6,009 nucleotides of DNA from Pseudomonadota bacterium (GTDB lineage: Bacteria; Pseudomonadota; Alphaproteobacteria; Rhizobiales; Tepidamorphaceae). Below are positions 1 through 6,009 of the stretch, piece after piece; position 1 is the stretch's first letter, and each line of letters starts with the position of its first letter. Where the stretch lies: contig JAEYRQ010000225.1 in the NCBI GenBank assembly GCA_023435545.1, positions 1-6,009 of the forward strand, given 5' to 3'. Made by a program: the position numbers and the translations under genes. The notes beneath the pieces were generated by a model. It saw only the letters and a program-made list of their open reading frames with translations, ran no database searches and was not told the DNA's origin.

Positions 1-104
1 CAGCGACGGCGACCGCACGGACAAATCTGTCGGTCAGGATATTCGACACGAATGGCAGCCTGATCGACCGCGACTTCCACCTGGTCGTCCACTGCGGCTA
101 CTGA
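1..104 (+). CDS. C-terminal end of an unidentified protein (partial, 5' end outside window)
   Basis: An open frame enters from the left edge and runs 33 codons to a TGA at 102-104. The visible tail contains LSVRIFDTNGSLIDRDF and ends LVVHCGY. Alternating hydrophobic and polar residues suggest the last beta strands of a globular domain. 28 of the 33 codons end in G or C, as expected of a real gene in this high-GC genome, and the frame stops just before the convergent hydrolase gene. I do not recognise the family. The single Cys and strand-rich character would fit an exported beta-sandwich protein, but that is only a guess. No start, signal peptide or active site can be judged from so short a piece. 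It could also be a chance open frame, since 33 codons is weak evidence at this GC content. Confidence 0.45.
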   Translation, partial: ATATARTNLSVRIFDTNGSLIDRDFHLVVHCGY

Positions 105-114
105 GGCTCACCCT

Positions 115-1005
115 CTACGGCCCGCCGTCAATAACCACCTCGCGCAGGAAGCGGCGGAACCATTCGTGGGCGTCCGCCGCGAAGGCCGGGTCGTATTTCG
201 AGGGCGAGACGGCCAGCACGTCGGGACGGTCGAAGGCGTGGGTCGCGCCCTCGATCACCTCGACGGCCACCGGCATGCCGTCGGCGACGAGATGCGCGTA
301 GGCGCGATCGCAGGGCACGGGATCGGCGGTCACATCGTTGGTTCCGTGGATCGCCCACGCCGGCAGCGGTTCGGCGAAGCCCTGCGAGGGCGCGAGCGCC
401 GGAAAGCCGCAATAGGGATAGGCTAGGAACATGCCCTTCAGCCCGGCGAAGGTATTCTCGGGCCAGGCGGTCAGGTTCTGCGGTGTCTCGACGTCGGGCC
501 GCATCGCCAACATGTCCATGATCGCCCAGCCGCCATGGCTCCAGCCCGCCAGCGCGATACGCTCGGGGTCGACGAAGGGGAGGTCCCGCGCCCAGGGGAT
601 CGTCACCGCAACGTCGCCGGCGCGCGCCGCCCCCCTCACCGCCAATCCGGGGCAGACCAGGCGATAAGCCTCGATCGAATCGATGCCGCGCGGCTTCAGG
701 CTGTCGACGATGATCGCGACGACCCCCTCGCTGACGGCGATGTCGGCATAGATGCCCATCAGCGGCCGGCGTACTGAGCCGTCCCAAAGCCCCTCGCAGC
801 CGTTGTACATCAGGATCGCCGGGAACGGCCCCTCGCCCTCCGGCTTGACGACCACGATATCGGGTTCGAGGAACTCGATCAGAGCTTCGGGCGTGTATTT
901 CCGCGTCAGATCGCCGTTCAGGCTTAGCCAGACGAAGAGTGCTCCGCCCGCGGCGATGACGGCGACCACGCCGCCCGTCCAAAGGCCAATTCGCCGCCAG
1001 CGCAT
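115..1005 (-). CDS. Membrane-anchored dienelactone hydrolase-like alpha/beta hydrolase
   Basis: A 296-residue protein with an alpha/beta-hydrolase core, probably an esterase or lactonase of the dienelactone hydrolase family; the substrate is unknown. Residues 1-5 (MRWRR) are basic and are followed by a hydrophobic segment at about 7-28 with no obvious cleavage site. This predicts an N-terminal inner-membrane anchor with the enzyme in the periplasm. The nucleophile elbow is GWSHGG at 154-159 (Ser156). The likely acid is Asp224 in HGTND and the likely base is His256 in GATHAF. A loop after the first core strand reads MYNGCEG (66-72), where many relatives have an HG-type oxyanion motif. Ser at the nucleophile differs from the Cys of classical dienelactone hydrolase. 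Four Cys (70, 118, 199, 232) all lie in the presumed periplasmic part, so disulfides are possible. The ATG at 1003-1005 lies 21 bases past the purH stop and has a GGGACAGG ribosome-binding-like sequence 7 bases upstream, suggesting co-transcription with purH. Fold and triad are well supported; function is not. Confidence 0.86.
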   Translation of the reverse strand: MRWRRIGLWTGGVVAVIAAGGALFVWLSLNGDLTRKYTPEALIEFLEPDIVVVKPEGEGPFPAILMYNGCEGLWDGSVRRPLMGIYADIAVSEGVVAIIVDSLKPRGIDSIEAYRLVCPGLAVRGAARAGDVAVTIPWARDLPFVDPERIALAGWSHGGWAIMDMLAMRPDVETPQNLTAWPENTFAGLKGMFLAYPYCGFPALAPSQGFAEPLPAWAIHGTNDVTADPVPCDRAYAHLVADGMPVAVEVIEGATHAFDRPDVLAVSPSKYDPAFAADAHEWFRRFLREVVIDGGP

Positions 1006-1012
1006 GTACGTG

Positions 1013-1020
1013 CCTGTCCC
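1013..1020 (-). promoter_or_regulatory. Ribosome binding site of the hydrolase gene
   Basis: On the minus strand GGGACAGG lies 7 bases before the ATG at 1005. It is an imperfect Shine-Dalgarno match, but the spacing is good. It sits inside the 21-base gap after the purH stop, so the hydrolase can be translated from the purH transcript. Confidence 0.5.
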
Positions 1021-1026
1021 TAGAGG

Positions 1027-2610
1027 CTAGTGGCGGAAGTGGCGCATGCCGGTGAACACCATGGCAAGGCCTTTCTCGTCGGCCGCCGCGATCACATCCT
1101 CGTCGCGCACCGAGCCGCCGGGCTGGATCACTGCCGTCGCGCCGGCGGCGGCGGCGGCCAACAGCCCGTCCGCGAAGGGAAAGAAGGCGTCGGACGCGAC
1201 CACCGAGCCCTCGGCGAGCGGCCTGGCGAGGCCCGCGGCTTCGGCGGCCTCGGCTGATTTCAGCCCAGCAATCCGGGCCGAATCGACGCGGCTCATCTGG
1301 CCGGCGCCGATCCCGGCGGTAGCCCCGTCCTTCGCGTAGACGATTGCGTTCGACTTGACGTGCTTGGCGACCCGCCAGGCAAACAGCAGGTCGGAGAGCT
1401 CGCGTTCGCTGGGCGCGCGCTTGGTCACCACCTTCAACTCGCCGAGCTCCAGCCGGCCATTGTCGCGCGATTGGACCAGCAGCCCGCCGGCGACCGAGCG
1501 GACGGTAAGGCCGGGCGCGGCGACATCGGGGAGCCCGCCGGTGACCAGCAACCGCAGGTTCTTCTTGGCTGCAACGATCTTGATCGCCTCGGCGCTGGCC
1601 TCCGGCGCGACGATCACCTCGGTGAAGATCTCGACGATCGTCCGCGCGGCATCCGCGTCGAGGGGGCGGTTGAGCGCGACGATGCCGCCGAAGGCCGAGA
1701 CCGAATCGCAGCGCAGCGCCTTGGCGTAGGCTTCCGCAATCGAGCTCCCGAGCGCGACGCCGCAAGGATTCGCGTGCTTGATGATCGCCACGGCGGCGCT
1801 GACCGCCGGATCGAATTCAGCGACCAGCTCGAAGGCAGCGTCGGTGTCGTTGATGTTGTTGTAGGACAGCGCCTTGCCCTGGAGCTGCCGGGCGGTGGCG
1901 ATGCCGGGCCGGTTGTCGGCCGACCGATAGAAGGCGGCCCGCTGGTGAGGGTTCTCGCCGTAGCGCAGCTCCTCGACGAGCGTCCCTGCGAAGCTGATCC
2001 AGGCGGGGGTAGGCTCGCCCATTTCACCCGCGAACCAGCGCGAGATCGCCGCGTCATAGGCAGCGGTGCGGGCGAAGGCCTTGGCGGCAAGCCGGCGGCG
2101 CGTATCTGTCCGCGTGCCCCCGGCGGCGATCTCCTCGATCACTGACGCATAGTCGGCCGGGTCGACGAGCACAGCGACCGAGGCGTGATTCTTGGCCGCG
2201 GCGCGGATCATCGCCGGTCCGCCGATGTCGATGTTCTCGACGCAGTCGTCGAAGGAGGCGCCCCGTGCCAGCGTGGCCTCGAAGGGGTAGAGATTGATCA
2301 CCAGGAGCTCGATCGGCGGAATGCCGTGCGCCTCCAGCGCGGCCATGTGAGCGGGCTTGGCGCGATCGGCCAGGAGGCCGCCGTGCACGCCTGGATGCAG
2401 CGTCTTCACGCGCCCATCGAGCATCTCCGGAAAGCCGGTCACCGAGGCGACGTCGGTGACCGCGAACCCCGCATCCTTCAGCACCCGTGCGGTCCCGCCG
2501 GTGGACAGGATCTCGATCCCGTGTCCTGCCAGCTGTCGGGCGAATTCGATGATGCCGGTCTTGTCGGAGACGGAGACAAGGGCGCGGCGGACGGGCACGG
2601 GATCGGTCAT
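1027..2610 (-). CDS. purH: Bifunctional AICAR formyltransferase / IMP cyclohydrolase
   Basis: PurH catalyses the last two steps of de novo purine synthesis in the cytoplasm: formylation of AICAR from 10-formyl-tetrahydrofolate to FAICAR, then ring closure to IMP. The protein has 527 residues, normal for the family. The N-terminal MGS-like cyclohydrolase domain (about 8-150) shows SVSDKTG (13-19), STGGTA (36-41), [20 protein letters not shown] (59-78) and [16 protein letters not shown] (126-141). The transformylase domain (about 200-527) shows RYGENPHQ (216-223), the [11 protein letters not shown] block with the catalytic Lys-His pair (278-279), SAFGGI (305-310), [15 protein letters not shown] (497-511) and the family-typical C-terminus GMRHFRH. 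The ATG at 2610 was chosen because the family begins here ([13 protein letters not shown]) and GGAAG lies 7 bases upstream. A GTG at 2676 in the same frame would only add a basic, unrelated 22-residue extension. The heparinase-like gene is 113 bases upstream, and that gap holds a potential structured leader. The hydrolase gene follows after 21 bases. Confidence 0.97.
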   Translation of the reverse strand: MTDPVPVRRALVSVSDKTGIIEFARQLAGHGIEILSTGGTARVLKDAGFAVTDVASVTGFPEMLDGRVKTLHPGVHGGLLADRAKPAHMAALEAHGIPPIELLVINLYPFEATLARGASFDDCVENIDIGGPAMIRAAAKNHASVAVLVDPADYASVIEEIAAGGTRTDTRRRLAAKAFARTAAYDAAISRWFAGEMGEPTPAWISFAGTLVEELRYGENPHQRAAFYRSADNRPGIATARQLQGKALSYNNINDTDAAFELVAEFDPAVSAAVAIIKHANPCGVALGSSIAEAYAKALRCDSVSAFGGIVALNRPLDADAARTIVEIFTEVIVAPEASAEAIKIVAAKKNLRLLVTGGLPDVAAPGLTVRSVAGGLLVQSRDNGRLELGELKVVTKRAPSERELSDLLFAWRVAKHVKSNAIVYAKDGATAGIGAGQMSRVDSARIAGLKSAEAAEAAGLARPLAEGSVVASDAFFPFADGLLAAAAAGATAVIQPGGSVRDEDVIAAADEKGLAMVFTGMRHFRH

Positions 2611-2617
2611 CGAACGG

Positions 2618-2622
2618 CTTCC
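2618..2622 (-). promoter_or_regulatory. Ribosome binding site of purH
   Basis: GGAAG on the minus strand lies 7 bases before the ATG at 2610. It supports that start over the GTG at 2676. It sits just downstream of the foldable leader element and is not itself part of the predicted helices. Confidence 0.6.
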
Positions 2623-2635
2623 GGGGCTGTGAGGA

Positions 2636-2715
2636 GATCGCCCGCGCCGCTTAGCACGCCGTGGCGGTGCGGTCACCCGGCAAGGTCAGCCGGTGAGTTT
2701 CCTGCGCAGACGATC
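2636..2715 (-). promoter_or_regulatory. Possible structured purH leader RNA (three-way-junction fold)
   Basis: Read in the purH direction, GATCGTCTGCGC (2715-2704) can pair with GCGCGGGCGATC (2647-2636) over 12 continuous base pairs, two of them G-U. Inside lie two hairpins. The first is CACCGGC / GCCGGGTG (2695-2689 with 2681-2674), with a 7-base loop and one bulged G. The second is GCA-CGC / GCG-TGC (about 2670-2654), with a 4-base loop and one bulged C. The two G-U pairs become A-C mismatches in the opposite-strand RNA, so the fold favours the purH-sense transcript. The element begins 8 bases after the heparinase stop and ends 25 bases before the purH ATG. No U-run follows, so it is not a standard intrinsic terminator. 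I match it to no known riboswitch class. It could be a cis-regulatory leader, an mRNA processing or stability element, or a copy of an intergenic palindromic repeat. The pairing is directly visible; any function is inferred. Confidence 0.4.
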
Positions 2716-2723
2716 GGATGGCA

Positions 2724-4508
2724 TCACTCCGGCGGCGATTCGTCCGGGGCCTCGCCCCCCGCCTCCAGAGGCAACTCCTCTTCGCCATAGTGGCTGGCGC
2801 GGCGCGGGCGGGACGGACGCTCGATTCGCCTGAGCCGCCAGTTGACGCGCGGGGCGTGACGGCAGCGGCCGTGGATGACGATCTGCTCGCTGCGACGCGG
2901 GCCCTCGACGCCTCCCAGATAGACGCTCTCCTCGATGCTGATCTCGGCACCGCCGGCGAAGAACTCCCAGGCCGACCCGCCGGGCAGTGCCAGCACCACG
3001 TGGGTGCCGTCCCGGGTGCGGCTGGCGCGGACCTGCGGATGCAGGTGGAAGCGCACCGCGTAGGTGGGATTGGCGCTGGACCGTCCGCCGATCGTCGAGA
3101 AGATGTCCTCGCCGTCGATGCGGTCGCCATCCGGGCTGATTGCCAGGCGCCGCTCGTGCTGGATGCCGAAATCGCCACGATAGCCGTCGTGGCTCGCCGA
3201 GACCGCAATGATGTCGTCGTCGCGCCGCTCCACCGGCACGTGCCGCGGACCGGCGAGCACGATCGGGCCGAGCCGGCTGACGATGAGCGAGCCGGCGGCG
3301 AAGCGGCAGGAGGAGGTGTCGTCCAGCGTCGCCGTCGAATGCGCAGCAGTGGAGCGGGAGACCGCGCGCCATTGTTGGCTGCCATAGGGTGGCACGCCGC
3401 AGTTGACGATGATGCGCTCCAGGCCCGCCGACATCTCGAAGGAAAGGCAGCCGGCGTGGGCGTCACGGCTGAGCTTGGGCGGCGGCGGGGCGCCGGTGTC
3501 GATCAACACCAGTACGTCGTCCGCCTCCAGCCGCTGGTAGCCCGAGTGCGGGGCTCCGGAAAGCGGCCTGCCCCGCACGTCGTCATAGGCCAGAAGCGTT
3601 GCCATCACGTCCGGATAGGTCGGCCCCATGCCGTTGAAGTGGGCGAGCGTCCCGTCGCCGTGCCGAAAGAAGCGCAGCATTGGCATCATCCGGTCGATTG
3701 CCAGGGTCAGGGCGGACGGCGGGGCGAGGTCGCGCGCGGCGAATGTCTGGCGTAGCGGCAGGAGGTCGAGCAGCAGCTCGATCAGGACATGCGGGTTGCG
3801 GCTGATGTGCCCGCCGTCGGGGAGGATCTGGCGGACGAGTTCGTCCTCGAGCCAGCGCGAGGCCTGGCGCTGCAGGCGCTGGCGGTTGTGCATGCACAGG
3901 CCGGCATAGGTCAGCGCGATCGCCGCGACAAGCTGCGGTGCGCCGTCCGGCGCCTCGCTGCCGGCGCGGCCGAGATAGCGCGTTTGCCGCGAGATCGAGC
4001 GCATGAACCGGCGGTAGAACCCGTGGTCGGCACCTTTCAGCACCAGCGGCGAATGGCTGAACCAGGAGATCAGCCTCCGCGCCGTCACGGCAGGATCCCA
4101 CACGACGGGATCAAAGCTCCCGTAGAGCGAGATCCAGTCGGAGATCAGCGCACGGGCCTGAATCCGTGCCAGTTCGGTATCGGCGGCGCGCAAATCCCTG
4201 AGCCAGCCGAAACCGTGCAGCGCCCGGTGCCATTCCGCTGTCGGCGGCTTCAGGCCGAAGGGCGATTCGCCCGATGTCTCGGCGACCGAGCCACCCAGAG
4301 AGAACCGGCCGTGATAGATGTCGGCGGCCATCGTCGGGTCGGCGGTCCGCAGATCCTGCGGGGCAACGAGCAGCCTGTCCGGCGCCCCACCCGAAAGGCG
4401 CCAGCGATACAGCGGGCTGGAATAGGCAGCGGTGGCGAGCGCGCGCAGCTGATGCGCGGTCAGGATTGCCCCGATCCGCAGACGGTCGCCAAATGCTATG
4501 CCGGCCAT
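2724..4508 (-). CDS. Heparinase II/III family protein (polysaccharide lyase-like)
   Basis: A 594-residue protein (from the chosen start) resembling the alphaproteobacterial heparinase II/III-like proteins encoded beside purH. The family fold is an N-terminal alpha/alpha-toroid and a C-terminal beta-sandwich, typical of lyases cleaving uronate-containing polysaccharides. The substrate here is unknown. Recognisable blocks are LLVAPQDLRTADP (46-58), IYHGRFSLGG (64-73), SPFGLKPP (82-89), LHGFGWLRDLRAAD (97-110), LPDGGHISRNPH (229-240), FFRHGDGTLAHFNG (280-293), and in the C-terminal half IVNCGVPPYG (367-376), RSTAAHSTATLDD (385-397) and SHDGYRGDFG (439-448). His and Asn residues of the 229-240 block are plausible active-site candidates, but I cannot assign them. 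No signal peptide is visible at any start. The C-terminus (576-594) is acidic and Pro-rich. The ATG at 4508 was chosen because AGGAGG lies upstream, though at a long 13-base spacing. Alternatives in frame are ATG at 4535 (603 residues) and TTG at 4571 (615 residues). The family call is firm; activity and location are not. Confidence 0.87.
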   Translation of the reverse strand: MAGIAFGDRLRIGAILTAHQLRALATAAYSSPLYRWRLSGGAPDRLLVAPQDLRTADPTMAADIYHGRFSLGGSVAETSGESPFGLKPPTAEWHRALHGFGWLRDLRAADTELARIQARALISDWISLYGSFDPVVWDPAVTARRLISWFSHSPLVLKGADHGFYRRFMRSISRQTRYLGRAGSEAPDGAPQLVAAIALTYAGLCMHNRQRLQRQASRWLEDELVRQILPDGGHISRNPHVLIELLLDLLPLRQTFAARDLAPPSALTLAIDRMMPMLRFFRHGDGTLAHFNGMGPTYPDVMATLLAYDDVRGRPLSGAPHSGYQRLEADDVLVLIDTGAPPPPKLSRDAHAGCLSFEMSAGLERIIVNCGVPPYGSQQWRAVSRSTAAHSTATLDDTSSCRFAAGSLIVSRLGPIVLAGPRHVPVERRDDDIIAVSASHDGYRGDFGIQHERRLAISPDGDRIDGEDIFSTIGGRSSANPTYAVRFHLHPQVRASRTRDGTHVVLALPGGSAWEFFAGGAEISIEESVYLGGVEGPRRSEQIVIHGRCRHAPRVNWRLRRIERPSRPRRASHYGEEELPLEAGGEAPDESPPE

Positions 4509-4521
4509 TGGCGTAGCAGGT

Positions 4522-4527
4522 CCTCCT
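4522..4527 (-). promoter_or_regulatory. Shine-Dalgarno supporting the heparinase-like start at 4508
   Basis: A perfect AGGAGG on the minus strand ends 13 bases before the ATG at 4508. The spacing is longer than optimal, but it is the only strong match in the gap. It would fall inside the coding sequence if translation began at 4535 or 4571, so it decides the preferred start. Confidence 0.5.
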
Positions 4528-4578
4528 CGCAGCATCCGCCCCGTCGCCTCGCCAATGGCAGGGGGCGCCAATTCGGCA

Positions 4579-4607
4579 AAATAACGTTAAATGTTTAATA
4601 CTTGTAA
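4579..4607 (-). promoter_or_regulatory. Candidate promoter in AT-rich island upstream of the heparinase-like gene
   Basis: Between rsmB and the heparinase-like gene the base composition drops sharply: only 11 of 40 bases at 4571-4610 are G or C, in an otherwise strongly GC-rich window. On the minus strand TTACAA (4607-4602) and TTATTT (4584-4579) are separated by 17 bases, as in sigma-70-type promoters, although TTACAA is a poor -35 match. Initiation would fall near 4572, giving a leader of roughly 60 bases before the ATG at 4508. It would also leave the TTG at 4571 almost leaderless. The spacer contains the inverted repeat TTAAA-TG-TTTAA (4587-4598), a possible operator. It could drive the heparinase-like gene, and perhaps purH, independently of rsmB. 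Confidence 0.35.
4587..4598. repeat. Short inverted repeat TTAAA-TG-TTTAA
   Basis: Two 5-base arms are separated by 2 bases, at the centre of the AT-rich island and within the spacer of the candidate promoter. That is the position expected of a repressor operator. It is equally explainable as low-complexity AT sequence, so the functional reading is weak. Confidence 0.3.
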
Positions 4608-4624
4608 CTGCGTCGCCGCGCCGG

Positions 4625-5986
4625 TCAGTCCTGCCGCACGAGCCGCGCCGCGTAGAAGCCGTCGAGCCCACCCGGAAAACCTTCGCCGCCCGGCCCGCAG
4701 GGCAGCGTCCTGAGGTCGCCCGCAGGCGTCAGGAAACCGTCGATACCGTCGATCTCTCCCGGCCGAATAGGCTGTCGTGCAACCGGCGCATCGCGCGCGA
4801 GCAGCGCGGCGATCTGCGCCTCGCCTTCTTCCGGCTCCAGCGAGCACGTCGCGTAGACGAGCACGCCGCCCGGCTTGAGGAGGCCGATGGCCTGATCGAG
4901 AAGCCTTGCCTGCAGCTCGGCGAGGCGGGCGATCTCGCTCTCGCGCCGCGTCCAGGCGATGTCGGGATGACGCCTGAGCGTCCCGGTCGCCGAGCACGGC
5001 GCATCGAGCAGAACCGCGTCGAATCGCTCGTCGGACTGCCAGGCGGTGGCGTCGGCCGCGATCGTCTCCGCCTCCAGCTTGAGCCGGTGCAGATTTGCTT
5101 TCAGGCGCTCCAGGCGGCTGGAGGAACGGTCGACGGCAATGACGGAGGCACCGGCGGCGGCGAGCTGGGCGGTCTTGCCGCCCGGCGCCGCGCAGAGATC
5201 GACGACCCGCAGTCCACGGACGTCGCCGAGGAGCCGGGCAGGCAATGCTGCGGCGGCGTCCTGTACCCACCACGCCCCGTCCGCAAAGCCAGCGATTGCG
5301 GCGACCTCCCCGGCACGATCGAGGCGCACCGTGCCGGTCGGCAGCAGCCGGCCGCCGAGCCGCTCCGCCCAGGCCTCTGCATCCGCACGCACCGTGAGGT
5401 CGAGCGGCGGCTCCTCGAGATGCGCGGCGGCGATGGCACGCGATTTCTCCGCGCCATAGGCCACCTGCCAGCGCCGGGCCAGCCAGGCGGGCGTGTTCAG
5501 CGCGACCGGGTCCTGGGCCGACAGGATGTCCTCGCGGGCGGCGGCCAGGCGGCGCAGCACGGCATTGACGAGACCCTTGAAGTGGCGGGCCGAGCGATCC
5601 TCGGCGGCGAGCGTCACGGCCGTGTCCACGGCGGCGTGGGCGGCGGTGTCGAGGAACAGGATCTGGAAGGCCGCCACCTCGAGGATCGCGCCGGTGCGCC
5701 CGGCCGATTTCGGCAGCGGCCGGTCAAGGAACCGCGCGAGCGCGTCCAGCACCTGCCCGCGCCGGCGGAAGGTGCCGGTGACCAGCGCCTTGACGAAGCC
5801 CCGGTCACGCGCCTCGAGGCGCCCGAGAGCCTGGTGGCCGTGCTCGGCGTCGATTGCCGCATCGAGCGCATGGCCGCCGCCGAGCGTCTCGGCGACGATG
5901 TCGACTGCGATTCGGCGCGCGGCAACGCCCGCCGGCTCGCCCTTGCTGCGGCGACGCTGTGTGCGATGGGAAGCGGTGTGCGCCAC
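4625..5986 (-). CDS. rsmB: 16S rRNA (cytosine(967)-C5)-methyltransferase RsmB
   Basis: RsmB uses S-adenosylmethionine to methylate C5 of a cytosine (C967 in E. coli numbering) of 16S rRNA in the small ribosomal subunit. The protein has 453 residues, slightly longer than E. coli RsmB. After a basic tail (about 1-18), residues 19-150 form the NusB-like RNA-binding domain, including NAVLRRLA (141-148). The Rossmann methyltransferase domain follows. It shows WWVQDAAAALPARLL (239-253), SAM-binding motif I DLCAAPGGKT (263-272), VIAVDRSSSRLERLKAN (282-298), motif IV LLDAPCSATGTLRRHPDI (326-343) with Cys331, and motif VI GGVLVYATCSLEPEEGE (373-389) with Cys381. In this class the motif VI Cys is the nucleophile and the motif IV Cys releases the product. 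The C-terminal DGFYAARL (442-449) is family-typical. The start is a GTG at 5986; an in-frame TGA at 5998-5996 excludes an earlier one, and no strong Shine-Dalgarno is visible. The paralogous NOP2/Sun family makes the exact target base an inference, but the NusB-like domain favours RsmB. Confidence 0.95.
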   Translation of the reverse strand: MAHTASHRTQRRRSKGEPAGVAARRIAVDIVAETLGGGHALDAAIDAEHGHQALGRLEARDRGFVKALVTGTFRRRGQVLDALARFLDRPLPKSAGRTGAILEVAAFQILFLDTAAHAAVDTAVTLAAEDRSARHFKGLVNAVLRRLAAAREDILSAQDPVALNTPAWLARRWQVAYGAEKSRAIAAAHLEEPPLDLTVRADAEAWAERLGGRLLPTGTVRLDRAGEVAAIAGFADGAWWVQDAAAALPARLLGDVRGLRVVDLCAAPGGKTAQLAAAGASVIAVDRSSSRLERLKANLHRLKLEAETIAADATAWQSDERFDAVLLDAPCSATGTLRRHPDIAWTRRESEIARLAELQARLLDQAIGLLKPGGVLVYATCSLEPEEGEAQIAALLARDAPVARQPIRPGEIDGIDGFLTPAGDLRTLPCGPGGEGFPGGLDGFYAARLVRQD

Positions 5987-6009
5987 GCTGCCCGGTCAGC
6001 CCCAGGGGC

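Noticed and set aside
103..115. Hairpin GAGG/CCTC between the two convergent stops as a bidirectional terminator
   Set aside because: The stem is only 4 bp with no flanking T-run, well within chance.
1141..1160. GGC trinucleotide run as a possible unstable repeat
   Set aside because: It encodes the Ala-rich stretch near residues 485-490 of PurH, which is common in high-GC homologs; it is short and in frame.
128..1765. Very long (545-codon) minus-strand open frame spanning the hydrolase gene and half of purH in another frame
   Set aside because: It is an Arg-rich, low-complexity translation lying over two well-supported genes on the same strand, which is typical of shadow frames in high-GC DNA. 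There is no family resemblance.
1360..2145. 261-codon plus-strand open frame opposite purH
   Set aside because: It is a shadow of purH, rich in Arg, Asp and Gly from complementary GC codons, with no recognisable domain.
2059..2610. Gly instead of the frequent Lys in the PurH KTLHP-x-VHGG motif (residue 73)
   Set aside because: This position varies in functional PurH proteins (Ala in the human enzyme); the neighbouring conserved Lys and His residues are intact.
2611..2676. Extension of PurH to the upstream GTG at 2676
   Set aside because: The added 22 residues are basic and unlike PurH N-termini, the GTG lies inside the foldable leader, and the ATG at 2610 has its own GGAAG at good spacing.
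2636..2715. Intrinsic terminator between the heparinase-like gene and purH
   Set aside because: Neither the outer helix nor the inner hairpins are followed by a T-run on the minus strand.
2718..3755. 345-codon plus-strand open frame opposite the heparinase-like gene
   Set aside because: It is antisense to a recognised gene, its composition reflects the complement, and it shows no motif or convincing ribosome binding site.
4585..4600. CtrA-type binding site (TTAA-N7-TTAA) in the AT-rich island
   Set aside because: The two TTAA units are separated by 4 bases, not 7, so the spacing does not fit the known consensus.
5999..6009. GCCCC-A-GGGGC palindrome at the right edge
   Set aside because: It is cut by the window boundary and short, and GC-rich palindromes of this size are expected by chance here.

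Overview
This window is GC-rich and densely coding, and it looks like the chromosome of an alphaproteobacterium, probably Hyphomicrobiales (Rhizobiales). I base that on the high GC, the protein flavour, and a gene order (rsmB, heparinase II/III-like gene, purH) that I recall from that group; the taxon is an inference. I see no mobile element, CRISPR array, tRNA or rRNA, and nothing that looks like recent transfer.

Layout: four complete genes lie head to tail on the minus strand. In transcription order they are rsmB (16S rRNA m5C methyltransferase, 5986 to 4625), a heparinase II/III-family protein (4508 to 2724), purH (bifunctional last two steps of IMP synthesis, 2610 to 1027) and a membrane-anchored dienelactone-hydrolase-like alpha/beta hydrolase (1005 to 115). 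The last 33 codons of a plus-strand gene of unknown function end at 104 and converge on the hydrolase gene, with only 10 bases between the two stops.

The hydrolase starts 21 bases after purH stops, so those two are probably co-transcribed. The other two gaps are longer and carry signals. The rsmB/heparinase gap (4509-4624) contains an AT-rich island (11 of 40 bases are G or C at 4571-4610) with promoter-like spacing. The heparinase/purH gap (2611-2723) can fold, in the purH-sense RNA only, into a 12-bp closing helix around two hairpins, a three-way-junction-like leader ending 25 bases before the purH start. That leader is the most interesting non-coding signal here.

Functionally the cluster mixes housekeeping (ribosome modification, purine synthesis) with two envelope-flavoured or uncharacterised enzymes. 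The window as a whole is ordinary core genome. The points worth a second look are the purH leader structure, the polysaccharide-lyase-like protein with no visible export signal, and the anchored hydrolase.
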